Notes under the pieces: model-generated | What the model saw: only the letters and a program-made list of their open reading frames with translations | Databases searched by the model: none | Told to the model about the DNA's origin: nothing | DNA from: Endozoicomonas sp. SCSIO W0465 | GTDB lineage: Bacteria; Pseudomonadota; Gammaproteobacteria; Pseudomonadales; Endozoicomonadaceae | Assembly (NCBI RefSeq): GCF_023716865.1 | Contig: NZ_CP092417.1 | Coordinates: 5,620,001-5,684,000 of the forward strand | Direction: 5' to 3' | DNA: 64,000 nt | Shown: in pieces, positions 26,580 to 35,812 of the stretch | How the letters are laid out: each line of letters begins with the position of its first letter | Position numbering within the stretch: position 1 is the first letter of the stretch | Translations under genes and position numbers: made by a program

Positions 26580-28202
26580 TTATCGCACAATCAGCCAACC
26601 CCCCATTGCCACAGCCAGTAATCCAAGCGCTGTCTGATCCAGCAGCTCTTTTTCCACAAAAAGAGAGCCTGAAGTAGCCACTACCGTTGCTCCTGCCAGC
26701 AGTAATAGAGCACCAAAACGCCTCTGCTTTTGCCGACGCTTTTCCGCCCTCACCTGCTGATGATGAAACGCCTGTTGCTGATCAACCAGTGTTCGCACCG
26801 TAGACATCACTTTCTGGGCCATCACCGGTGTACTCAACAGCCAATCAGCACTTTGCTCCCTGAGACTGCAGAGAATACCGGTTGGACTTACCTGGTCTTT
26901 CATCCACTTTTCCAGATAGGGCTGGGCAGTGGCCCAGAGATCGAGATCCGGGTACAGCTGCCGCCCCAATCCTTCGACATTCAACAATGTCTTCTCCAGA
27001 AGCACCAGCTGTGGTTGAACCTGCATATTAAAGCGACGGGCCACTTGAAAGAGTCTGACCAGTAGCTGACCGAATGAGATGTCCTTAAGGGGCTTTTCAA
27101 AAATCGGTTCACAGACAGTACGAATCGCAGCTTCAAGCTCCCCTACCGGCGTTTCTCTGGGCACCCAGCCGGAATCCACATGCAACTGGGCAACCTTGCG
27201 GTAGTCCCGCCGAAAAAAAGCCAGCAGGTTACTGGCCAGATAGTGCTGATCTTCCGGCTCCAGCGTGCCGATGATGCCACAATCGATCCCGATGTACCTG
27301 GGCTCTGCCGGATTGCTGGTATCAATAAATATATTGCCCGGGTGCATATCGGCATGGAAAAAGCGGTCGCGAAACACCTGGGTAAAGAATATTTCAACCC
27401 CTCGTTCTGCCAGCTTTTTCATATCAACGTTCTGAGCTTTCAGTGTGGCAATATCAGAAACAGGAACACCATAAATCCGCTCGATAACCATCACTTTTGT
27501 GCGGCAGTAATCCCAGTGAACGTGGGGCACATACAACAGGGGAGACGCCAGAAAGTTGCGCCGCAGCTGGGAACAGTTAGCCGCTTCTCGCAACAGGTCA
27601 AGCTCGTCAAAGATGGTCCGTTCATAGTCCGCTACCACCTCTACCGGACGTAAACGGCGGGCTTCTTTTGATAGATTGATCAGCAAACGCGCAAACAGAT
27701 ACATTAATCCAATGTCTTTGCGAATCACCCGGTCGATACCCGGACGAATCACTTTGACCACCACCTCTTCCCCGGTATGAAGCTGAGCGGTATGGACCTG
27801 GGCAATAGAAGCGGAAGCTAATGGCTCACGATCAAAACGGGCAAACAGGGTATCGACCCTCTTTTCAGAAGCGCCGCCAAGACTGGACTCAATAATGCCA
27901 ATCGCCTCTTCGGCGGGAAACGGCGGAACATCGTCCTGAAGCCGGGACAGTTCATCACTGACATCATCCGGCAACAGATCCCGCCGGGTTGAAAGGATTT
28001 GCCCGAACTTGATAAAGATCGGTCCAAGAGCTTCCAGAGAGAGGCGAATACGCTCACCACGGGGAGCATTGTTATGGATAAAGTAGCGCCAGGGCAGCAA
28101 GATCAGTAAGCATCGTAACCAGAACGGCGAGCGGTCCGGATCAATCAGATTATCCAGCCGGTTACGGGCGACAGCTGCCACAATTTTCAACAAACGGATC
28201 AA
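26580..28202 (-). CDS. ubiB: Ubiquinone biosynthesis protein UbiB (atypical kinase/ATPase)
   Basis: UbiB is a membrane-associated ABC1/ADCK-family protein needed for coenzyme Q synthesis. Of 540 residues, the KxGQ motif appears in FIKFGQILSTRRDLLPDD (about 64-81) and the A-rich loop in EPLASASIAQVHTAQL (about 122). The nucleotide-binding Lys is in EVVVKVIRPG (about 143) and the metal sites in HADMHPGNIF (about 285) and YIGIDCGIIG (about 305). Two hydrophobic helices end the protein (about 497-540). It lies 15 bases after ubiJ, completing ubiE-ubiJ-ubiB. Confidence 0.95.
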   Translation of the reverse strand: MIRLLKIVAAVARNRLDNLIDPDRSPFWLRCLLILLPWRYFIHNNAPRGERIRLSLEALGPIFIKFGQILSTRRDLLPDDVSDELSRLQDDVPPFPAEEAIGIIESSLGGASEKRVDTLFARFDREPLASASIAQVHTAQLHTGEEVVVKVIRPGIDRVIRKDIGLMYLFARLLINLSKEARRLRPVEVVADYERTIFDELDLLREAANCSQLRRNFLASPLLYVPHVHWDYCRTKVMVIERIYGVPVSDIATLKAQNVDMKKLAERGVEIFFTQVFRDRFFHADMHPGNIFIDTSNPAEPRYIGIDCGIIGTLEPEDQHYLASNLLAFFRRDYRKVAQLHVDSGWVPRETPVGELEAAIRTVCEPIFEKPLKDISFGQLLVRLFQVARRFNMQVQPQLVLLEKTLLNVEGLGRQLYPDLDLWATAQPYLEKWMKDQVSPTGILCSLREQSADWLLSTPVMAQKVMSTVRTLVDQQQAFHHQQVRAEKRRQKQRRFGALLLLAGATVVATSGSLFVEKELLDQTALGLLAVAMGGWLIVR

Positions 28203-28217
28203 CGTCAGGCCCCCGAC

Positions 28218-28901
28218 TTATGATTTGGCATCAGTTTCGTTGTTACTATGGTCAATAGCATGGTGAGCTGCCTGCCATTGATGTTCCAGCCGGTCCATCG
28301 ACTCAACAAGAAGCCCCACTTCCCCGGCAAAATCTTCCACTTCCACCCTTGAAGGAATCAGGCGAAGCTCTTCCTGAAGGTATTCCCCAAGGTTATCCAT
28401 AACTAGCGCCCGTCCTCTGTTAGCATGGTCACCAACAAAACGTAGTCCCTGGGCCATCATATGCCCGGCGATATCACCAAAGGTCTGACAAAGTGGCCTT
28501 TCCCAGTCGATCTCCATCTGCTGGTGAATTGTCTGCAAATCAGCAATCAGCGCTTCATCACCAGAGACGCTCAACCCGGTAACATCAGCGAACGGGAGGT
28601 TTCTGCGTGTTGCCAGCGTGGCAAATGCAACGCTCGACCCTGTAAAGGTGGCATCCAATGATCCCTCAAAGGAGCCTGCCAGACGAATGCGATCCTGTTC
28701 AAAATGGACATAACATGACCACTGTGGCGATATGCACTGAAAATTGATGACCTTGCCAAACCAGTGTGACATTTTTTTGATGGTGACCGGGTCCAGGGTC
28801 AACAGTGCATTGACTTGACGTTCGATGGCTGCCAGCAGCCCCGTCTTGATGACGATCTTGTCATAAGGTTTGTTATAAGAGCTGTTATAAGAGCCTGCCA
28901 T
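28218..28901 (-). CDS. ubiJ: Ubiquinone biosynthesis accessory factor UbiJ (SCP2 domain)
   Basis: UbiJ is a lipid-binding factor that, with UbiK, organises the soluble ubiquinone-synthesis complex. The 227-residue protein has an N-terminal SCP2-type domain (about 20-130, including WSCYVHFEQDRIRLAGSFEG and the LSVSGDEALIADLQTI end). A helical C-terminus (about 140-220) with ELRLIPSRVEVEDF follows. It starts one base inside the ubiE stop and ends 15 bases before ubiB. Context makes the call firm although the sequence itself is poorly conserved in this family. Confidence 0.9.
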   Translation of the reverse strand: MAGSYNSSYNKPYDKIVIKTGLLAAIERQVNALLTLDPVTIKKMSHWFGKVINFQCISPQWSCYVHFEQDRIRLAGSFEGSLDATFTGSSVAFATLATRRNLPFADVTGLSVSGDEALIADLQTIHQQMEIDWERPLCQTFGDIAGHMMAQGLRFVGDHANRGRALVMDNLGEYLQEELRLIPSRVEVEDFAGEVGLLVESMDRLEHQWQAAHHAIDHSNNETDAKS

Positions 28902-29683
28902 CAGGGCTTAACCCCCTTATGCAGTGCCACAATACCTCCGGTCATATTGTGGTAGGCAGTATTCACAAACCCGGCCTCTTGCATCATGCCTTCCAGCGTT
29001 TCCTGATCCGGATGCATACGAATACTTTCCGCAAGATACTGATAGCTTTCGGAGTCACCCGCCACCAGCTTGCCCATCATTGGCAGCAGGCTGAACGAGT
29101 AGGCATCATAAGCCCTGGTCAGCAGTGGATTATTGGTTTTGGAAAACTCAAGAACCAGCAACCTGCCACCCGGCTTTAACACCCTGCACATGGATCTCAG
29201 TGCCGCATCCTTGTCCGTCACATTGCGCAGACCAAAAGAGATGGTAATGCAGTCAAAGATGTTATCAGGAAAAGGCAGACATTCAGCATTGGCCTGGACA
29301 AACTCCAAATTGCCAACAATGCCCTGATCAATTAGTCGATCCCGACCAACGCGCAACATGGATTCATTGATATCTGCCAGTACTACCCGCCCATTCTCCC
29401 CAACAATACGGGAAAACTGCCTGGCCAGATCGCCCGTCCCCCCGGCAATATCCAGTATCACATGACCGGGTCTGGCGGCAGAAAGCTCGATGGTAAAACG
29501 TTTCCAGAGACGGTGAATGCCCATGGACATCAGGTCATTCATCACATCATAGCTGCTGGCTACGGAGTGAAAGACACCAGCTACCAGCCCTTCTTTCTCA
29601 CTCTCTGGCACATCGCGATAACCAAAGTGCGTCGTGCCATCCTGCTTTTGCTTGCCACTGTCTGTCATGACCCTTCCCGGCAT
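28901..29683 (-). CDS. ubiE: Ubiquinone/menaquinone C-methyltransferase UbiE
   Basis: UbiE is the SAM-dependent C-methyltransferase of ubiquinone synthesis. The 260-residue protein has FGYRDVPESEKEGLVAGVFH (about 20-39), VASSYDVMNDLMSMGIHRLW (about 41), the SAM motif VILDIAGGTGDLARQF (about 75) and FDCITISFGLRNVTDK (about 143). All are diagnostic of UbiE rather than other methyltransferases. The start may be a later Met at codon 6. It leads the ubiE-ubiJ-ubiB unit; the promoter should lie in 29684-29854. Confidence 0.96.
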   Translation of the reverse strand: MPGRVMTDSGKQKQDGTTHFGYRDVPESEKEGLVAGVFHSVASSYDVMNDLMSMGIHRLWKRFTIELSAARPGHVILDIAGGTGDLARQFSRIVGENGRVVLADINESMLRVGRDRLIDQGIVGNLEFVQANAECLPFPDNIFDCITISFGLRNVTDKDAALRSMCRVLKPGGRLLVLEFSKTNNPLLTRAYDAYSFSLLPMMGKLVAGDSESYQYLAESIRMHPDQETLEGMMQEAGFVNTAYHNMTGGIVALHKGVKP

Positions 29684-29854
29684 TCATTCGATCAATCTTT
29701 TGGCTGGCTATTGTAAAGGCAAATGGCCTGGGGTGTAAGCATAAGAAAGGAGCCCATTTCTGACGAGATCACAGTATCTATCAAGAATTGAGTCAACTCA
29801 GGAAAAGCTCAAGAAAATTGGAAGTAAATGGAACTAAAAGAATGCGCTTTTGCC

Positions 29855-30232
29855 CTATTGAAAAAGGCGAATCACAGAAACACTGGGATCACGACTGGCA
29901 CCAGCATCCCTCAGAGCCTGCAGATAATCATCCCATAGCGAATCCTTGTTATGGCACAGCTCATACAGGTAACTCCAGTCATAGATTCCACTGTCATGAC
30001 CATCATCAAAAATCAGCTTGACGGCATATTGGCCAACCATTTCCACGCCATTGATGGCCACATTCAGTTTTCCGGTCTGCAAGATAGGGTTGCCATGAGC
30101 ACGAACCTCCGCAGAGGGGCTTAATACTCTTAGAAATTCCGCTTCCAGCTGGAAAATTTCATGACCAAACTGAATCTCCAAAGTTTTAGAGCGTTTGTGC
30201 AGTTTAATGGCGGAAGGAATCATCATGGTCAA
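29855..30232 (-). CDS. DUF971 / gamma-butyrobetaine hydroxylase N-terminal-like protein
   Basis: This 125-residue protein matches the small DUF971 group, which resembles the N-terminal domain of gamma-butyrobetaine hydroxylase. Conserved pieces are SKTLEIQFGHEIFQLEAEFL (about 15-34), LRVLSPSAEV (about 34) and VKLIFDDGHDSGIYDWSYLY (about 71-90). Its role is not established; some members have been connected with iron-sulfur metabolism. The start could be the Met at codon 4. Its place between hslU and ubiE is the same in many gammaproteobacteria. Confidence 0.85.
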   Translation of the reverse strand: MTMMIPSAIKLHKRSKTLEIQFGHEIFQLEAEFLRVLSPSAEVRAHGNPILQTGKLNVAINGVEMVGQYAVKLIFDDGHDSGIYDWSYLYELCHNKDSLWDDYLQALRDAGASRDPSVSVIRLFQ

Positions 30233-30286
30233 TTAAATGGTGTCATTGTTGACAGGGCATCCGCTTATTACCAAAGCGTAAGGAAA

Positions 30287-30314
30287 GAGTGACCAGCTAG
30301 GAGGCTGACCACTC
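30287..30314. terminator. Weak hairpin after hslU
   Basis: Eleven-base arms (30287-30297 and 30304-30314) pair at nine positions around a six-base loop. On the minus strand they are followed by tttcc. It may end hslVU transcription. Confidence 0.35.
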
Positions 30315-30325
30315 CCTGTCAAGCA

Positions 30326-31663
30326 TTAGAGAATATAACGGCTCAGGTCTTCATCCTGAACCAGTTCACCCAGGTGTTTATCAACATAAGCCGCGTCAAT
30401 CTTCAGTGGCGCTCCATCCTGGGCAGACGCCAGATCTGCGGCACCAAAGGATACCTCTTCCAGCAGACGCTCCATAACCGTATGAAGACGACGGGCACCG
30501 ATATTCTCAGTACGCTCATTCACCTGCCAGGAAACTTCAGCCAGGCGGCGAATGGCATCGTCGGCAAACTCGATATTGAGTGATTCTGTCGCCATCAGTG
30601 CCTGGTACTGTTCCGTCAGAGAGGCGTCCGGCTCAGTCAGAATGCGCATAAAGTCTTCAGAAGAAAGTGCTTTCAGTTCAACACGGATGGGCAGACGTCC
30701 CTGTAGTTCCGGAATCAGATCGGAAGGCTTGGCCAGGTGGAACGCACCGGAGGCAATAAACAGAATGTGGTCTGTCTTCACCATGCCGTACTTGGTAGAG
30801 ACGGTACAACCTTCAATTAATGGCAGCAGGTCACGCTGAACGCCCTCTCTGGAGACATCGGCATTGGCAGTACCGGAGCGCTTGGCCACTTTATCAATTT
30901 CATCAATAAAGACGATGCCATTCTGCTCGACAGCATCGACGGCTTTGGTCTTAATCTCGTCTTCATTGACCAGCTTGGCCGCTTCTTCTTCCTGAACCAG
31001 GCGCATGGCATCCTTGACTTTCAGCTTACGCTTTTTGGATTTGCCGGTATTCAGGTTAGAGAACATATTCTGAAGCTGGCTGGTCATCTCCTCCATACCG
31101 GGAGGCGCCATGATTTCAACCCCCATGGCCGCTTCACGAACATCAATTTCAATCTCTTTATCGTCCAGGTCACCTTCACGGAGTTTTTTGCGGAATACCT
31201 GACGGGTTGAGTTGTCCTGGGGCTTGGACTCTTCACCAAAAGTACGGGGAGGCGGCAGCAGCGCATCCAGTATTCGCTCTTCTGCAGCGTCCAGCGCACG
31301 GTGACGAACGCGCTCCATCTCCATTTCGCGAAGCATTTTGATGGCCGCATCCATCAGGTCACGGACAATGGACTCAACATCGCGGCCCACATAACCCACT
31401 TCAGTAAACTTGGTGGCTTCTACCTTAATAAACGGTGCATTCGCCAGTTTGGCCAAACGGCGGGCAATCTCGGTTTTACCAACGCCGGTCGGGCCGATCA
31501 TCAAAATATTTTTCGGGCTGATCTCGTTACGCAGATCTTCACTCAACTGCATTCTGCGCCAGCGATTACGAAGAGCAATGGCAACGGCGCGTTTAGCCTC
31601 GTCCTGGCCAATAATATGTTTATCCAGCTCATGGACAATTTCACGGGGTGTCATATCTGACAT
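30326..31663 (-). CDS. hslU: ATP-dependent protease ATPase subunit HslU (ClpY)
   Basis: HslU is the AAA+ unfoldase that feeds substrates to HslV. The 445-residue length is typical. Motifs are TPREIVHELDKHIIGQDEAK (about 5-24), Walker A GPTGVGKTE (about 57), YVGRDVESIVRDL (about 90), Walker B GIVFIDEIDK (about 250), and the C-terminal DEDLSRYIL, whose last residues insert into HslV. The I-domain (about 110-240) is present. It lies 28 bases after hslV. Confidence 0.97.
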   Translation of the reverse strand: MSDMTPREIVHELDKHIIGQDEAKRAVAIALRNRWRRMQLSEDLRNEISPKNILMIGPTGVGKTEIARRLAKLANAPFIKVEATKFTEVGYVGRDVESIVRDLMDAAIKMLREMEMERVRHRALDAAEERILDALLPPPRTFGEESKPQDNSTRQVFRKKLREGDLDDKEIEIDVREAAMGVEIMAPPGMEEMTSQLQNMFSNLNTGKSKKRKLKVKDAMRLVQEEEAAKLVNEDEIKTKAVDAVEQNGIVFIDEIDKVAKRSGTANADVSREGVQRDLLPLIEGCTVSTKYGMVKTDHILFIASGAFHLAKPSDLIPELQGRLPIRVELKALSSEDFMRILTEPDASLTEQYQALMATESLNIEFADDAIRRLAEVSWQVNERTENIGARRLHTVMERLLEEVSFGAADLASAQDGAPLKIDAAYVDKHLGELVQDEDLSRYIL

Positions 31664-31691
31664 ATCAGAAACTCGTTATATAGCTATTGCT

Positions 31692-32234
31692 TCAAGCTGC
31701 AGGAAGCTCTTCGATGACTTGGTTTGAGTTGGTGTAAACACAGATATCTGCGGCGATACCCAGACTCTTTTCAACGATGTCCCGGGCACCCATTTCCGTG
31801 TTGTGAAACAGTGCCTTGGCAGCTGCCTGGGCATAAAAACCACCGGAACCGATGGCCAGAATGCCATCTTCCGTCTCCATCACATCGCCATTGCCCGTGA
31901 TAATCAGGGAGGCAGTGGCATCAGCAACAATCAGCATGGCCTCCAGCCGTTGCAGGGCTCGCTCGGTTCGCCACTCTTTAGCCAGCTCAACTGCCGATTT
32001 GGTCAGTCGTCCCTGGTGTTTTTCCAGCTGGGCTTCAAAACGCTCAAACAGGGTAAAGGCATCAGCGGTACCACCGGCAAACCCGGCAATCACTTTACCC
32101 TGATACAGTCGGCGTACTTTGTGAGCGTTGCCCTTGATTACGGCATCACCCAGCGAAACCTGGCCATCACCACCGATCACGACACTGCCGCCACGACGTA
32201 CCGACAGGATAGTTGTGCCACGATACTGTTCCAA
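31692..32234 (-). CDS. hslV: ATP-dependent protease peptidase subunit HslV (ClpQ), TTG start
   Basis: HslV is the proteasome-like threonine protease ring. I place the start at TTG 32232-32234 because AAGGAG lies seven bases before it. The product then begins (M)EQYRG-TTILSVRRGG, so removal of six residues exposes the catalytic Thr. An ATG at 32267 would add 11 residues with no ribosome site. The 180-residue protein has GDGQVSLGDAVIKGNAHKV and FAGGTADAFTLFERFE. The six-residue leader is longer than the single Met of E. coli HslV. It is followed by hslU. Confidence 0.94.
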   Translation of the reverse strand: MEQYRGTTILSVRRGGSVVIGGDGQVSLGDAVIKGNAHKVRRLYQGKVIAGFAGGTADAFTLFERFEAQLEKHQGRLTKSAVELAKEWRTERALQRLEAMLIVADATASLIITGNGDVMETEDGILAIGSGGFYAQAAAKALFHNTEMGARDIVEKSLGIAADICVYTNSNQVIEELPAA

Positions 32235-32342
32235 GGGCTCGCTCCTTAGTAAAAAAACGGATAACAAGGGCCTATATGGGGGAAGAAGAATGAATTATCA
32301 AGAGGGAGCGGGAGAGAAACCCGCCCGGGATTCCGCTTTTTT

Positions 32343-32975
32343 CTATTTCAGCTGTAAAAGCAGACTATCAATGTTCTGGCTGGCCAGTACTTTCTGGGCA
32401 TTCTGGAGTGAGACCCGGTCGGCAAATGGCCCCAGCTGAACCCGGTGCCAGGTTTCACCTCCGCCAACATTGACTCTCTCGACTCTGGGTGCCAAACCCT
32501 CCAGCAGCAATTGGGCCCTGAGTCGCTCAGCATCCTTGGCGCTTCGGAAGGAACCGGCCTGCAGAAGATATTTTTCCGGCCTGGTTACCGCAGTTGTTGC
32601 CGGTTTCTGCCCCGGCTTACTTTTCTGCGCTTTAGTAGAGACCGCTGTCGGTTCCGCTCTCGGTTCCGCTCTCAGTTCCGGGTCAACTATGGATACTGTC
32701 ACTTCTGACTCGGGAAGCAGAGTATAAAAATCAAATACCGGCTGATTGTCTTTTTTCTGGTCATCCCCGGACGATGCCTTGACCTGCTCAGCGACGGTCC
32801 GCACATCTTTGGCAGAGGGCGTCAGCCCTGCCAGAAATGCAGCAAATACACCAATCAGCAAACCTGCCAATAGCCAGGCCCAGTTTGGTAGAGACACACC
32901 GGCTGATTTACCGGTGCTTTTCGATTTACTGGCTCCCCGCCTGCTATTGTTTGGTCTGGATGTCATATCTCTCAA
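32343..32975 (-). CDS. SPOR-domain cell-division protein (FtsN-like)
   Basis: This is a bitopic inner-membrane protein of 210 residues. It has a basic cytoplasmic tail (RPNNSRRGASKSKSTGK), one transmembrane helix (about 33-52, WAWLLAGLLIGVFAAFLAG), a low-complexity periplasmic linker (including RAEPRAEPTAV) and a C-terminal SPOR domain (about 135-210, KYLLQAGSFRSAKDAERLRA to VLASQNIDSLLL) that binds denuded septal peptidoglycan. The place next to argS and hslV is where ftsN is found in gammaproteobacteria, so FtsN is likely. The length is shorter than E. coli FtsN. Confidence 0.85.
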   Translation of the reverse strand: MRDMTSRPNNSRRGASKSKSTGKSAGVSLPNWAWLLAGLLIGVFAAFLAGLTPSAKDVRTVAEQVKASSGDDQKKDNQPVFDFYTLLPESEVTVSIVDPELRAEPRAEPTAVSTKAQKSKPGQKPATTAVTRPEKYLLQAGSFRSAKDAERLRAQLLLEGLAPRVERVNVGGGETWHRVQLGPFADRVSLQNAQKVLASQNIDSLLLQLK

Positions 32976-33171
32976 CTTTTGCTTCGTCAGGTCTGCCTTT
33001 CAGCCAGGCTCTTTAGTGAACACAATGTGGTAAAGATATCATTATCTCTGACCTTACTGATATAAGTTCTGGCACTGCTATTCCAATAAGGAAGTACTTC
33101 TATTGAGACAAATGTCCTTTTTCGATAGCATTCCCGCCATTTACCAGCGAGTTTTAACCAAGGACTCATGC

Positions 33172-34914
33172 ATGAATATTCTCAAGCTGCTTGAAGACAA
33201 CGTCATCAAAGCGCTTATTGCTGCGGGTGCTCCAGAAGATACCCCGGCCATGGTTCGCCCCAGTGCACGGGCGAATTTTGGTGATTACCAGTGCAACGCC
33301 GTGATGGCTGCTGCCAAGAAAATGGGCATGAACCCACGGGAACTGGCTCAAAAAGTCATTGACAATCTTGACCTTGAGGGCATTGCCAGCAAGGTTGATA
33401 TTGCCGGCCCCGGTTTTATCAACATTCATCTCACCCCACAATGGTTGGCCAGCAGTCTGCAGTCTGCCATCAAAGATCCCCGGGCAGGTGTTGCTGAAAC
33501 CGATAACAAGCAAACCATTGTCGTTGATTATTCAGCACCGAACGTTGCCAAAGAGATGCACGTTGGCCACCTGCGCTCCACCATTATTGGCGACTCAACT
33601 GCAAGAACCCTTGAGTTTCTTGGGCACAAGGTGATCCGTCAGAATCATCTGGGTGACTGGGGTACTCAATTCGGCATGCTGATCGCCCACCTGGAGGAGC
33701 TTGAGAAAGAGAGCCAGGAAGCCATGAGCATGGAGCTTTCTGACCTGGAAACATTCTACCGCGAAGCCAAGAAGCATTTTGATGACAACCCGGACTTCGC
33801 TACCCGCGCCAGAAGCTATGTAGTCCGCCTGCAAGCCGGTGACGAGTACTGCCTGAAGCTGTGGAAAAAACTGGTCGATATCACCCTGTCGCACAACCAG
33901 GATACCTACGATCGTCTGAATGTCTCGCTGACCGCTGCTGACGTGATGGGTGAAAGCGCTTATAACGACAGTCTGCCAGTCATCATCCAGCTGCTGGATG
34001 AAAAAGGACTGTTAAGTGAAGACAATGGTGCGAAAGTGGTCTTTCTGGAGGAATTCAAAAACAAGGATGGTGACCCAATGGGCGTCATCGTCGAGAAATC
34101 CGGTGGCGGCTTCCTCTACACCACCACCGACCTGGCGGCTATTCGTCACCGCTGCCATACGCTAAACGCTGACCGGATTCTCTATTATGTCGATGCACGC
34201 CAGGGACAGCATTTTGAGCAGGTTTTCACCATTGCCCACAAGGCAGGATTTGCTTCTGACCACGTTTCACTTGAGCACCACGCCTTTGGCATGATGCTGG
34301 GCAAAGATGGCAAGCCATTCAAGACCCGTGCCGGCACCACCATCAAACTGGCAGATCTTCTGGATGAAGCAGAAGAACGGGCAGCCGCCCTGATTGCCAG
34401 CAAATCCGGCGACCTTTCAGAAGAGCAGAAGGTGAATGTGATCCGTTCTGTGGCTATTGGCTCGGTAAAGTATGCAGACCTGTCCAAGAACCGGACCAGT
34501 GATTATGTCTTCGACTGGGATAACATGCTGGCATTTGAGGGCAACACGGCTCCTTACCTGCTCTATGCCTACACCCGAATCATGAGCATCTTCCGCAAGG
34601 CGGGCATCAGCGAGTCTGACCTCACCGGTGACATCCTGATCGAGAACGGTGCTGAACACGAGCTGGCTCTGCAGCTGTGCCGCTTCAGTGAAACCATTGA
34701 ATCGGTTACCAGAGAAGGCCTGCCACATCAACTGTGTGCCTATTTATACGACATCTCCGGCGCCTTTATGAAGTTCTATGAAGCCTGCCCCGTTAACAAG
34801 GAAGGCGTTTCTGATGCGCTGCGCAACAGCCGCCTGCAGATTTGTGCTCTGACCGCCAGAACCCTGAAACTGGGCCTCGGCCTGCTCGGTATTGAAACCG
34901 TCGAGCAGATGTAA
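33172..34914 (+). CDS. argS: Arginyl-tRNA synthetase ArgS
   Basis: This class I synthetase charges tRNA-Arg. From the ATG at 33172 (AAGGA nine bases upstream) it is 580 residues, matching the E. coli length. The in-frame ATG at 33103 would add 23 unconserved residues. The Arg-specific N-terminal domain comes first, then the HIGH-type signature APNVAKEMHVGHLRSTIIGD (about 121-140), NHLGDWGTQFGML (about 158), RAGTTIKLADLLDEA (about 387), and the anticodon-binding domain ending LLGIETVEQM. It lacks a canonical KMSKS, as is usual for ArgS. Confidence 0.97.
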   Translation: MNILKLLEDNVIKALIAAGAPEDTPAMVRPSARANFGDYQCNAVMAAAKKMGMNPRELAQKVIDNLDLEGIASKVDIAGPGFINIHLTPQWLASSLQSAIKDPRAGVAETDNKQTIVVDYSAPNVAKEMHVGHLRSTIIGDSTARTLEFLGHKVIRQNHLGDWGTQFGMLIAHLEELEKESQEAMSMELSDLETFYREAKKHFDDNPDFATRARSYVVRLQAGDEYCLKLWKKLVDITLSHNQDTYDRLNVSLTAADVMGESAYNDSLPVIIQLLDEKGLLSEDNGAKVVFLEEFKNKDGDPMGVIVEKSGGGFLYTTTDLAAIRHRCHTLNADRILYYVDARQGQHFEQVFTIAHKAGFASDHVSLEHHAFGMMLGKDGKPFKTRAGTTIKLADLLDEAEERAAALIASKSGDLSEEQKVNVIRSVAIGSVKYADLSKNRTSDYVFDWDNMLAFEGNTAPYLLYAYTRIMSIFRKAGISESDLTGDILIENGAEHELALQLCRFSETIESVTREGLPHQLCAYLYDISGAFMKFYEACPVNKEGVSDALRNSRLQICALTARTLKLGLGLLGIETVEQM

Positions 34915-34927
34915 TCACTTGATACCC

Positions 34928-34948
34928 GCCTGACACCCGGTGTCAGGC
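34928..34948 (+). terminator. Hairpin after argS
   Basis: Nine-base perfect arms, gcctgacac and gtgtcaggc, sit around ccg, 14 bases past the argS stop. No T-tract follows directly; the first T-run is 23 bases on. Probable terminator or mRNA end structure. Confidence 0.55.
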
Positions 34949-34969
34949 TCACCCCACATCACCCACAAC

Positions 34970-35007
34970 TTTTTGCCCAATAAGCAACGTTTTTTGCCCA
35001 ATAAGCC
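34970..35007 (+). repeat. Short direct repeat before an orphan gene
   Basis: ttttgcccaataagc occurs twice about 21 bases apart, upstream of the orphan at 35081. It may be a duplicated regulatory site or a slippage product. Confidence 0.6.
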
Positions 35008-35080
35008 AACATTGGTGGAACTTTTCCAAAATCTCGTAGTCTAGAACTGTAGTTCAGATGAAAATTTAAGGAGGTCAACC

Positions 35081-35665
35081 ATGAATGGTTCTGCCATGTT
35101 TAACGGATTAGCCCACGCTGCCAGGACGCTTGCCAGCGCCGTGGCTCCTATAGCACGACCTGCAACAGTGATGGCTGCCGGATATCTTGCCGGAGGCCTT
35201 GGTGCTCAATTTGGCCCATGGGCAGTTAAAGCCGTAGTTAATCACACTACGTCAGGCTATTTTGCCCGGTTCTTTTACCAACAGTCATTGAATGCAGCGT
35301 TTGGCCAGTATTACTATCCTGCCGGCCAACTACTGGGTTCCAGTATTGCGGCTGTTTGCCCGGGGCCCGGCAAGATCGCAGAGACAATCCATAAGCACTG
35401 TCACCATCGTAATTATCAAGCCGAACTTCGTAGAATCCACTTCGATGGAAGTCTGTTGAAAGTAAAGGAAACTGAAGATGGCTTCATGAAATGCTCGTAC
35501 AAAGTCCCCGTTGATCTGTCAACATACAGCATCATTGATAAAAAAGAAGCTGACAGCTTACCAAAACTGCCAATGCTCGCTTCTGGCAAGTGTGACCAGT
35601 TCGAAATGAACACTTACAAAGCAGCTATAACAGATGGATCAGGCGTTGAGGAAACGGTCCTGTAA
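35081..35665 (+). CDS. Orphan protein, 194 residues
   Basis: I do not recognise this protein. The N-terminal half is hydrophobic and rich in Ala/Gly (about 10-100, such as PATVMAAGYLAGGLGAQFG and SSIAAVCPGPGKIAETI), and suggests membrane association without a clean signal peptide. After a HKHCHH cluster (about 106) the C-terminal half is polar. AAGGAGGT lies eight bases before the ATG, a very strong ribosome site shared in style with the ankyrin gene. A good terminator follows at 35682, so it looks monocistronic. It is probably lineage-specific. Confidence 0.65.
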   Translation: MNGSAMFNGLAHAARTLASAVAPIARPATVMAAGYLAGGLGAQFGPWAVKAVVNHTTSGYFARFFYQQSLNAAFGQYYYPAGQLLGSSIAAVCPGPGKIAETIHKHCHHRNYQAELRRIHFDGSLLKVKETEDGFMKCSYKVPVDLSTYSIIDKKEADSLPKLPMLASGKCDQFEMNTYKAAITDGSGVEETVL

Positions 35666-35681
35666 CATTTAACCGATATAC

Positions 35682-35725
35682 GGATTCTCATACCTGTGTT
35701 TAAGGCATGAGGATCCACTTTTTTG
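35682..35725 (+). terminator. Terminator of the 194-residue orphan
   Basis: ggattctcat pairs with atgaggatcc (one G-T pair), with further pairing inside, and is followed by acttttttgc. Confidence 0.65.
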
Positions 35726-35812
35726 CTCTGAATGTTGCCCTGAATGTTGCCCTGAATGCTTTTGTTTTGATAACCAGCCTTCCATGGCGGACCCCATACC
35801 CAATATCCGGAC

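Noticed and set aside
33172..34914. Loss of KMSKS in ArgS as a defect
   Set aside because: Most bacterial arginyl-tRNA synthetases lack a canonical KMSKS, so this is normal.
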